A program made the position numbers and the translations under genes. DNA of 64,000 nucleotides from an uncultured Spirochaetaceae bacterium (GTDB taxonomy: Bacteria > Spirochaetota > Spirochaetia > Sphaerochaetales > Sphaerochaetaceae), in assembly GCA_944389105.1 (NCBI GenBank), contig CALXLD010000039.1, positions 1 to 64,000 of the forward strand. Direction: 5' to 3'. The stretch's first letter is position 1. Each line of letters begins with the position of its first letter. Under the pieces are notes generated by a model. It saw only the letters and a program-made list of their open reading frames with translations. It was not told the DNA's origin and ran no database searches. This document shows, in pieces, positions 58,100 to 64,000 of the stretch.

Positions 58100-58914
58100 T
58101 GAAAACGAAGAAAATATTCTTTATAACAGCTGTTCTGGCAGCTGTAATGCTGGTTATAACCGGATGCAGGAAAGAGGAAGGGAATACTGAGTCTTCCGGC
58201 GATCTTCTTTCCCGCATCCAGGAGAGAGGTTCTCTTATTGTGGCGACGGAAGGTACATGGGCACCTTGGACCTTCCATGATGAGAATGATGATCTTGTAG
58301 GTTATGACGTGGAGGTTGCTGAAGGAATTGCACGTCACCTTGGTGTTGAGGCCGAATTCATAGAAGGTGAGTGGGATGGACTTTTTGCAGGTCTTAATTC
58401 CGCTCGCTATGATATCGTTGCAAATGGTGTCGAGGTGACTGATGAAAGAGCCGAGGCTTATGATTTTTCCGAGCCTTACGCTTTTATCCGCACAGCAATA
58501 ATCGTCCGTGACGATAATACCGATATAACCTCATTTGAAGATCTTGACGGAAAGACAACGGCCAACACGCTTGCAAGTACATATGCTACGCTTGCAGAAA
58601 GCTATGGAGCTACAGCTACTGGCGTCGATGACCTTGCGCAGACTATAGAGCTTCTGATGGCGGGCAGGGTTGATGCAACGCTGAATGCGGAAGTCACTTA
58701 CTATGACTATATGGCACAGCATCCGGATGCTCCGATAAAAATAGCTGCATTGACGGATACAGCATCGGAAGTGTCGATTCCGGTACGCAAGGGAGAAGAC
58801 AGCGCGTCGCTTCTGGCAGCAATAAATGAAGCCATTGATGAAATGAGGGCTTCCGGAGAGCTTCAGGCACTTTCTGAAAAGTATTTCGGCAGTGATATCT
58901 CTGGAACAGATTAA
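58099..58914 (+). CDS. Polar amino acid ABC importer, substrate-binding lipoprotein
   Basis: This 271-residue lipoprotein has a signal peptide with lipobox VITGC (Cys23) and a type-II periplasmic binding fold: IQERGSLIVATEGTWAPWTFHDENDDLVGYDVEVAEGIA, EGEWDGLFAGLNSARYDIVANGVEVTDERAEAYDFSEPY. It resembles cystine-binding proteins of the FliY/TcyJ type (EGTWAPWTFHD, VTDER), so cystine is the best guess among polar amino acids. It ends four bases inside the convergent membrane-protein gene. Confidence 0.92.
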   Translation: MKTKKIFFITAVLAAVMLVITGCRKEEGNTESSGDLLSRIQERGSLIVATEGTWAPWTFHDENDDLVGYDVEVAEGIARHLGVEAEFIEGEWDGLFAGLNSARYDIVANGVEVTDERAEAYDFSEPYAFIRTAIIVRDDNTDITSFEDLDGKTTANTLASTYATLAESYGATATGVDDLAQTIELLMAGRVDATLNAEVTYYDYMAQHPDAPIKIAALTDTASEVSIPVRKGEDSASLLAAINEAIDEMRASGELQALSEKYFGSDISGTD

Positions 58915-59678
58915 GCTCTGCTTTTTATGTGTTCCCCGTTGTTTTCCTCGATTCTTCCGCGGAATGACAGCGGGGTATTTCTTTTTCTGAAATCCTCTGT
59001 ATATCTTGCGGTTACAGCGATGAATATCGCATACACATAAGGCATGCCAAGATTGGTTTCAAGAAGCGAATTGACTATAAGCGTTTTCATGCTTTCAGCA
59101 CCTGAAAGTCCTGCACTTCTGATACCTCCAAGAAGAAGTCCCGCTTCCCATCCAGCCTGCACGAGTATCCCTATAGCCAGAAGCCATGGAAGATTCACTC
59201 TTGCTTCTGTTTCTTTAAGGTTCCAGATTATCAGAGCTATATAGCCGGCTATCAGGATCATCGCCATATACGCATGATAAGCTCCGGTGGTACGTTCTAT
59301 CACAATCATGCGCCCTCCGGCCCATGATGCTATTATCGGACACACAAACCACCATAGGAGGATCAGAAGGGACCATTCAAAGAGATTCTCATCTTTCTCA
59401 AGCCATAGCCAGATCCATATGAAGTTCGTAAATCCATAGCTCATTGACATCCATAGAAGAACTGCAAATAGATTTCCTCCCTCTATGTACCTGGTACCTA
59501 ACAGCAGATGGAAGATGCCGTAATCCACAATCATGTAGACTGCTCCCATGATTATGCCGACTGTGGCTGTCATGTATTTTCTCTTCCAGATAAGCAGGCA
59601 AAGCAACAGTAGCAGGAATGCTGTATCAAGGAAAATGTAAGACAGGGGAAATGCTCTTCTTGCTATCAGTTCATCCAT
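58911..59678 (-). CDS. Multi-pass membrane protein of unknown function
   Basis: This 255-residue protein has about seven hydrophobic helices (for example FLLLLLCLLIW, VGIIMGAVYMIVDYGIF, LLILLWWFVCPIIASWAGG, MAMILIAGYIALIIWNL, VYAIFIAVTARY). It is rich in tryptophan and aromatic residues in its first half and has a charged C-terminal tail. I do not recognise the family. A conserved-looking VNSLLETNLGMPYVYAIFI segment precedes the last helix. It is convergent with the amino acid importer and divergent from the flavodoxin gene. Confidence 0.75.
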   Translation of the reverse strand: MDELIARRAFPLSYIFLDTAFLLLLLCLLIWKRKYMTATVGIIMGAVYMIVDYGIFHLLLGTRYIEGGNLFAVLLWMSMSYGFTNFIWIWLWLEKDENLFEWSLLILLWWFVCPIIASWAGGRMIVIERTTGAYHAYMAMILIAGYIALIIWNLKETEARVNLPWLLAIGILVQAGWEAGLLLGGIRSAGLSGAESMKTLIVNSLLETNLGMPYVYAIFIAVTARYTEDFRKRNTPLSFRGRIEENNGEHIKSRA

Positions 59679-59750
59679 GCAATGATTTTCTTATCGCCTC
59701 ATGGAGTTGTCAATCATGGAACGAAGTCTCATTATAGGGATGGAGGTATT

Positions 59751-60290
59751 ATGTCTAACAGAGGAACAGTTGTCGCTTTTTTCTCGCATAGCGGAGAGAA
59801 CTATAAAGTAGGTACTATAGAGACTGGGAACGGAAGGATCATAGCTTCGATGATAAGCAGGATGCTTGGGGTTCCTGAGTATGAGATATGTACGGAGAAG
59901 GGCTATCCTGATGACTATGAGGAGTGCAGCAGAATTGCGAAGGAGGAGAGGGAGAGCAACGCACGTCCATCATTGCGTTTTCCTCTTCCCGATATCACTG
60001 ATATAAATTCGATGATCCTGGTTTATCCTAACTGGTGGGGAGATCTGCCAATGGCTGTATACACAATGCTGGATTCAATCGACACCAATGGCCTGAAGAT
60101 CTATCCAGTATGCACACACGAGGATAACGGACTTGCAATGACTGACAGAATGCTGATGCTTGCATATCCAGATGCCTCAGTAATGAAGGGATTGGCTATA
60201 AGAGGAACCGCGGTCCAGGAAAGATCCGATGAGGTTGAGGAAAGCATCAGGAAGTATCTTGAGAAGGTCGGTTTCAGCCTGCATTCCTGA
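59751..60290 (+). CDS. Flavodoxin-family protein
   Basis: This 179-residue protein has the phosphate-binding loop region VAFFSHSGENYKVGTI at the N-terminus and VYPNWWGDLPMAVYTMLDSI near residue 90, as in the NAD(P)H-independent flavodoxins of anaerobes (flavodoxin_4 type). It would carry electrons with FMN. ATG 59751 has GGAGG seven bases upstream; the frame is open 23 codons further without a binding site. A proline/acid-rich middle (ARPSLRFPLPDITD) resembles related gut bacterial proteins. Confidence 0.85.
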   Translation: MSNRGTVVAFFSHSGENYKVGTIETGNGRIIASMISRMLGVPEYEICTEKGYPDDYEECSRIAKEERESNARPSLRFPLPDITDINSMILVYPNWWGDLPMAVYTMLDSIDTNGLKIYPVCTHEDNGLAMTDRMLMLAYPDASVMKGLAIRGTAVQERSDEVEESIRKYLEKVGFSLHS

Positions 60291-60305
60291 TTTAGGCTTT
60301 CTTTG
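60276..60305 (+). terminator. Weak terminator at the end of the flavodoxin gene
   Basis: AGCCT (60276-60280) and AGGCT (60294-60298) form a 5-bp stem with TTTCTTTG after it. The first arm lies in the last codons of the flavodoxin gene. Too short for firm assignment. Confidence 0.35.
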
Positions 60306-60334
60306 ATATAATCCACTGCCGCTTGGGAGGAAAA

Positions 60335-61504
60335 ATGTTTTCACTAGGTAGTTTTCTTGGCGTACAGAAAGAAAACAGAAGTCTTCTATATCGTATTTAT
60401 TTCGCATTTTTTGCATCGGGTGCTATGAGTACTCTGCTTGGAGCAATACTTCCGGAAATGGGAGAAGCCTATAATCTTGATTATGCATTCCGCGGAGTTC
60501 TTTTATCAGCTCATCAGATCGGCAACCTTGTCGCTGTCATAGCATCTGGATTCATCCCATATCTCATCGGAAGGAAGAAAAGCACATTTATTCTTGGCCT
60601 GGGAATCGTTCTGGGGCTATTGCTGATGACACTCACAGGGAATCCTGTCCTGCTTTTCATTGCTTTTGCCCTTACCGGAATAGGCAGAGGGACTATGAGC
60701 AATATAACGAATGTCGTGGTTGGGGAGAATGCAGAGAATAAGGCAGCTGGCCTGAATCTTCTCCATGCCTCATTCGCCGTAGGTGCATTCATTTCCCCTT
60801 TTGCTGCGATTGCGGTAATTCCTTCCAGCTGGAAAATCGCTCCCTGGATTTTTGCCTCCCTCATGCTGCTGACACTCCTTCTGATTCTCTTCAGCCGTCT
60901 TTCCTCGGAACGTGTAAGGCGTGAGAAGGGGGAGGGGACGATTCCTCGTTCCATTCATTTCTGGCTGAACACAATGATCATGTTCTTCTATCTCTGTGCG
61001 GAAGCTTCTCTCATAGGATGGCTTGTCACATATTTCCAGGATGCTGGTATCTTCCCTGATTCCGTATCTACTGCGATGCAGTCATTTTTATGGATAATGA
61101 TTCTTATTGGACGTCTTCTGTGTGCTGTGGTCTCCCCGAAGATGAATAAGAATGTCCTTATTCTTATCCTTGGCTTGATGATGACGGGTTTCTTCACCCT
61201 GATGATCACGGCAGAGAATCCTGTTGTCATTGTAATAGCTGTATTCCTTGTAGGTCTCTCGATGAGCGGCATCTATCCAACAACGCTTTCGACTATGGAG
61301 AAGAAATACAACAGCTCCACAGTCGCTACAGGGCTGTGCATCGGCTGTGCGACGGTTGGAGCAATAATAATGCCGACAATCGTAGGATCTGTTGCTGAGA
61401 GTTCTGGAATCGAAGGTGGAATTGCCACAATCTCAGTCGCGCTTGGAATCATGGTCATCCTGATGATTGTCAAAGTGATTACAGGAAGGAATCTCAGAAC
61501 GTGA
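60335..61504 (+). CDS. Major facilitator superfamily transporter
   Basis: This 389-residue protein has twelve membrane helices in two halves, with the loop 2-3 motif variant GFIPYLIGRKKSTFILGLG. It begins SLLYRIYFAFFASGAMSTLLGAILPEMGEAYNLDYAFRGVLLSAHQIGNLVAVI, a layout seen in FucP/sugar-type and related MFS members of gut bacteria. The substrate is unknown. ATG 60335 follows GGGAGG by five bases; an in-frame TTG further upstream lies before that site. It overlaps the 3' end of the convergent lipoprotein gene by 11 bases. Confidence 0.9.
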   Translation: MFSLGSFLGVQKENRSLLYRIYFAFFASGAMSTLLGAILPEMGEAYNLDYAFRGVLLSAHQIGNLVAVIASGFIPYLIGRKKSTFILGLGIVLGLLLMTLTGNPVLLFIAFALTGIGRGTMSNITNVVVGENAENKAAGLNLLHASFAVGAFISPFAAIAVIPSSWKIAPWIFASLMLLTLLLILFSRLSSERVRREKGEGTIPRSIHFWLNTMIMFFYLCAEASLIGWLVTYFQDAGIFPDSVSTAMQSFLWIMILIGRLLCAVVSPKMNKNVLILILGLMMTGFFTLMITAENPVVIVIAVFLVGLSMSGIYPTTLSTMEKKYNSSTVATGLCIGCATVGAIIMPTIVGSVAESSGIEGGIATISVALGIMVILMIVKVITGRNLRT

Positions 61505-62753
61505 GAGTCCTATTGCTGTAAACTGCCCTTCCTGAGACGGGGAGCCCCAGAATGAGGTTTTCGCTTCTTTCTGCTGAGAGGCTGTCCCCGTCTTCTTTTA
61601 TTCTGAAAAATACCGGTTCTTCGCCGTCAAGCATTCCTTTTACAGCCTCAAGGGCTATTTCAAATTCCCTGTCATCCTCTTTGAATATGAGACCATCTGA
61701 GACTGCTTCATATTCTCCTGCTGTAAGAATCCCTGATTCCATCTTTCCTGCCAGTGTTAGAAAAAGCTTTCCGCTTACAGTTATTCCTTTTCCCCTTATC
61801 CCGAAATTATCCATATCCAGCTCTGCCAGGAATGCGCTTCCATCAAGATCTGCGGCAGTCAGGGTTATCACACCGCTCAGGCTGCCATTTACAAGGTCGG
61901 AGAGGGTGAAAATGAGATTGCTGTTCCTGAATTCTTCCAGATAGGATGAGGCTATTATGTCGATTTCCATTTTCTCCGGTATCACGGTTCTGGCCAGAAC
62001 AATCCTGGAATCCACGGAGAATGTCTTTCCGTCAATGTTTATTCCTGCCTCTTCAGACTCCGAGGAGATGCTTATCTGGATCTTCCCGCATTCTATATGG
62101 AGAGTCCAGCTTCCATCAGCGTTTCCGCTGAAGACAGCAGAGCCATCAGGGATAAGCTCTGTAGCTTCTCCTTCCGGAATGAAGCTGAACTGTGACAATG
62201 CATTTTCAGCCGCAGCCTGTATTGCCTGTATATCATCATTGGTCAGATTCCCTTTATCATCTTCAGGAAATATCACAACTGCTGTATTGTCTTCATCTCC
62301 AGCTCTTATTTTTCCCGTAGCCGGGTATTTCAGGCTGCCAGTGGAGGCAAGAGTGGGGGTGTTTTCATCAATGCTGAAGATCACGGCCTCGGTTTCCGAG
62401 GCGGCATCTTCTATTGAAACCGGAATTCCAAGGGCTGTAAGGCTGCCGTTCATCAGGTACCTTTCCGCAATAAGGAAATTCCCTTCTTTCCTTCCGCTGA
62501 AGATTATTTCAATTTCACCGCTGGCTCTGCTTTTGCCGTAACCATTCAATGAAACCAGGATTCTGATATTCCCTTCTATTTCTTCAGGGGAAACTTCCTT
62601 GGCAGGATTCTCCATGAAATCTGCAGCTGTCAGATCTTCAAACAGCGCAAGGACTGCTTCTCCTCCGTCATTGCCGGCGGAGGAGTCCCAGAGTGATTGT
62701 ACACATGATGTAAAGGCTAAGAGGCATAGTGCTGTAAAAATGAGTTTCCGCAT
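61494..62753 (-). CDS. Lipoprotein of unknown function
   Basis: This 419-residue protein has a lipoprotein signal peptide (MRKLIFTALCLLAFTSC; lipobox FTSC, Cys17). The rest is strand-rich with many short hydrophobic-polar alternations (SGEIEIIFSGRKEGNFLIAERYLMNG, GKLFLTLAGKMESG), acidic overall, with a helix near AAAENALSQFSF. It has no cysteine pairs or catalytic motif that I recognise. The repeated phrase pattern (SGxI/V...T...DG) suggests a beta-rich, perhaps duplicated, envelope protein. It is probably anchored in the periplasm or on the surface. Confidence 0.75.
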   Translation of the reverse strand: MRKLIFTALCLLAFTSCVQSLWDSSAGNDGGEAVLALFEDLTAADFMENPAKEVSPEEIEGNIRILVSLNGYGKSRASGEIEIIFSGRKEGNFLIAERYLMNGSLTALGIPVSIEDAASETEAVIFSIDENTPTLASTGSLKYPATGKIRAGDEDNTAVVIFPEDDKGNLTNDDIQAIQAAAENALSQFSFIPEGEATELIPDGSAVFSGNADGSWTLHIECGKIQISISSESEEAGINIDGKTFSVDSRIVLARTVIPEKMEIDIIASSYLEEFRNSNLIFTLSDLVNGSLSGVITLTAADLDGSAFLAELDMDNFGIRGKGITVSGKLFLTLAGKMESGILTAGEYEAVSDGLIFKEDDREFEIALEAVKGMLDGEEPVFFRIKEDGDSLSAERSENLILGLPVSGRAVYSNRTLTF

Positions 62754-62812
62754 AGAACCATCCTTTGAATAATTGCTTCTGGTTCTAAATACTCGCTATG
62801 CCCCATTTCCGG

Positions 62813-64000
62813 TCAGGATTTTCTCAGCATTTCCTCATCTTCTTCGGCAGTACGTCCATTCCTGCCTGAAATGCGTGATAGAAATGCGAATCTGCTTATC
62901 CTGTAGTCAGTAAGGTCCTCATCTTCCATACGCCATGTCCAGTTCTCGTTGTTGCAGGTGGAAGGGAAGTTCATTCTTGCCTCGCTGCCTTTCTCCAGCA
63001 CATCCTGCATAGGTATTATGACTGTATCAGCATTTGACATCATCACGCTTCTGATCATTGCCCAGACAATTTCCTCATCAGGAGAGGCAAGGTATTCTCT
63101 TGCCATATGCTTCTCAATAGGAGAAAGCTTGTCAAACCAGCCACGGACGGTGTCATTATCGTGCGTGCCCGTATATGCTACGAAGCTTCTTGTGTAGTTG
63201 TGGGGTAGAAAATCATCATACGTGTTGAGATTTCCATCGCTTTTCCTGGAGAAACCGAACTGGGCGATTTTCATTCCAGGGAACCCGAACTCTTCCCTGA
63301 GTGCAGCAACTGATGGAGTCATCCATCCGAGGTCTTCAGCTATAATAGGGATCTTCCCCATATCCTTCTCAAGAGCTTTGAAGAAAGCTTTCCCCGGGGA
63401 TTTTTTCCAGATACCATGCTCTGCGGTTTTTTCAGAGGCTTTTATCTCGTAATAGGCATCGAAACCTCGGAAGTGGTCAACGCGCAGGATATCCGTCATT
63501 TCCAGACATCTTCTGATACGTTCCTTCCACCATCTGAAACCATCTGCTTCATGTTTTTTCCAGTCATAGACTGGGTTGCCCCAAAGCTGTCCGGTTGCGG
63601 AGAAATTGTCTGGCGGAACACCGGAAACAGCACTGTACCGCCCCTTTGCATCTGTTTTGAAAAGTTCCAGGTGAGACCATGTATCAGCACTGTCTGCCCC
63701 CGCGAAGATCGGGATATCACCGATAAGGCTAAGTCCTTTCTCATGAATATAAGAGAGAAGGGCTCCCATTTCCTTTGAGAAAAGGTATTGCATCGCGATA
63801 TATACATCTATATCGTTTTTCTTTTCTTTTCTTATTCTCTCAAGGGTTTCCTTGTCCCTCCATCCTTCTTTTCTGTCCCATATTGTATGCCATCTGGCAT
63901 CCTGGTACTTCTCATAGAGCACCATAAAGAGGGCATAGTCCTCTATCCAATAGCTTTCTTTTTTCCTGAAATCCTCTATTGCTTCCCTTTCCTTTCCCTG
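62813..64000 (-). CDS. malQ: 4-alpha-glucanotransferase (amylomaltase), 5' end outside the window
   Basis: The frame covers the last 395 residues and stays open to the right edge. GH77 signatures are VPPDNFSATGQLWGNPVYDW, the nucleophile aspartate in LRVDHFRGFDAYYEI, the acid/base glutamate in IIAEDLGWMTPSV and the third aspartate in YTGTHDNDTVRGW. The enzyme transfers maltosyl and longer glucan chains between maltodextrins in the cytoplasm, feeding starch or glycogen use. An internal ATG at 63925 is not the start, since conserved sequence (AIEDFRKKESYWIEDYALF) precedes it. It ends 59 bases before the start of the unknown lipoprotein gene. Confidence 0.95.
   Translation of the reverse strand, partial: QGKEREAIEDFRKKESYWIEDYALFMVLYEKYQDARWHTIWDRKEGWRDKETLERIRKEKKNDIDVYIAMQYLFSKEMGALLSYIHEKGLSLIGDIPIFAGADSADTWSHLELFKTDAKGRYSAVSGVPPDNFSATGQLWGNPVYDWKKHEADGFRWWKERIRRCLEMTDILRVDHFRGFDAYYEIKASEKTAEHGIWKKSPGKAFFKALEKDMGKIPIIAEDLGWMTPSVAALREEFGFPGMKIAQFGFSRKSDGNLNTYDDFLPHNYTRSFVAYTGTHDNDTVRGWFDKLSPIEKHMAREYLASPDEEIVWAMIRSVMMSNADTVIIPMQDVLEKGSEARMNFPSTCNNENWTWRMEDEDLTDYRISRFAFLSRISGRNGRTAEEDEEMLRKS

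Noticed and set aside
1..64000. CRISPR arrays, insertion sequences, prophage genes or a replication origin
   Set aside because: No spaced direct repeats of CRISPR size, transposase or integrase motifs, phage structural genes or DnaA-box clusters were seen by eye; the tRNA-Gly is not followed by an integrase or a duplicated 3' end.

Overview
The window reads as a piece of the chromosome of a host-associated spirochaete, probably of the Sphaerochaeta/Treponema side of the phylum. This rests on three things: extracytoplasmic solute-binding proteins whose signal peptides end in the A-SGSGE style common in those genera (12806 and 39314), genes that require an outer membrane (a TolC/HlyD/MacB-type exporter), and a lysine pathway that uses LL-diaminopimelate aminotransferase. 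A secreted bile-salt-hydrolase-type amidase at 45511 points to a gut habitat. The taxonomic placement is inference; no rRNA gene is present.

Layout. 1-5.8 kb: the end of an unknown gene, a broken peroxiredoxin gene with its operator, and a tight leftward operon dapB-dapA-dapL-lysA followed by a zinc-ribbon/FMN-binding protein; then a GtrA-type membrane protein and a LysR regulator that has lost its DNA-binding domain. 6.5-14 kb: a large secreted SLH-like/alpha-beta-hydrolase protein and a four-gene BMP-type (nucleoside-like) ABC importer. 14-24 kb: a FeoA-FeoB fusion, a TetR regulator, a MATE pump, a four-gene TolC-adaptor-MacB exporter operon and aspartokinase. 24-30 kb: a metal P-type ATPase facing a TetR gene, a UgpC/MsmK-type sugar ABC ATPase facing another TetR gene, and a CNNM/CorC protein with an unusual leader. 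30-39 kb: two MATE pumps flanking tRNA-Gly(CCC), then manA, a cysteine desulfidase and an exonuclease, then PAP2, EamA and LysR genes. 39-46 kb: a DctPQM TRAP transporter, TrkA-TrkH potassium uptake, and the bile-salt-hydrolase-like enzyme. 46-56.5 kb: a lipoprotein gene with a dinucleotide repeat across its start, an operon MATE-M18 peptidase-MATE, a GrpB-cytidine deaminase fusion, a PiT/DUF47 phosphate system behind Pho-box-like repeats, and a HigBA toxin-antitoxin pair. 56.5-64 kb: a polar amino acid ABC importer, a membrane protein of unknown function, a flavodoxin, an MFS transporter, a lipoprotein of unknown function and the 3' part of malQ.

The gene content is dominated by transport: five MATE-family exporters, four ABC systems or parts of them, one TRAP system, and iron, phosphate, potassium and metal transporters. 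Together with lysine/DAP synthesis this suits a fermentative gut bacterium that scavenges nutrients and exports toxic compounds.

The most notable signals are three. The first is a (GA)8 tract between the only well-placed start codon and the body of a beta-helix lipoprotein gene (46726-48206), which puts the gene out of frame in this sequence and predicts on/off phase variation. The second is a candidate translational attenuator ahead of the CNNM/CorC gene, where a short acidic/proline-bearing leader frame runs into the arm that hides the ribosome binding site. The third is an array of 11-bp-spaced TGTTAA-like repeats upstream of the phosphate transporter. None has been tested by search or experiment here.
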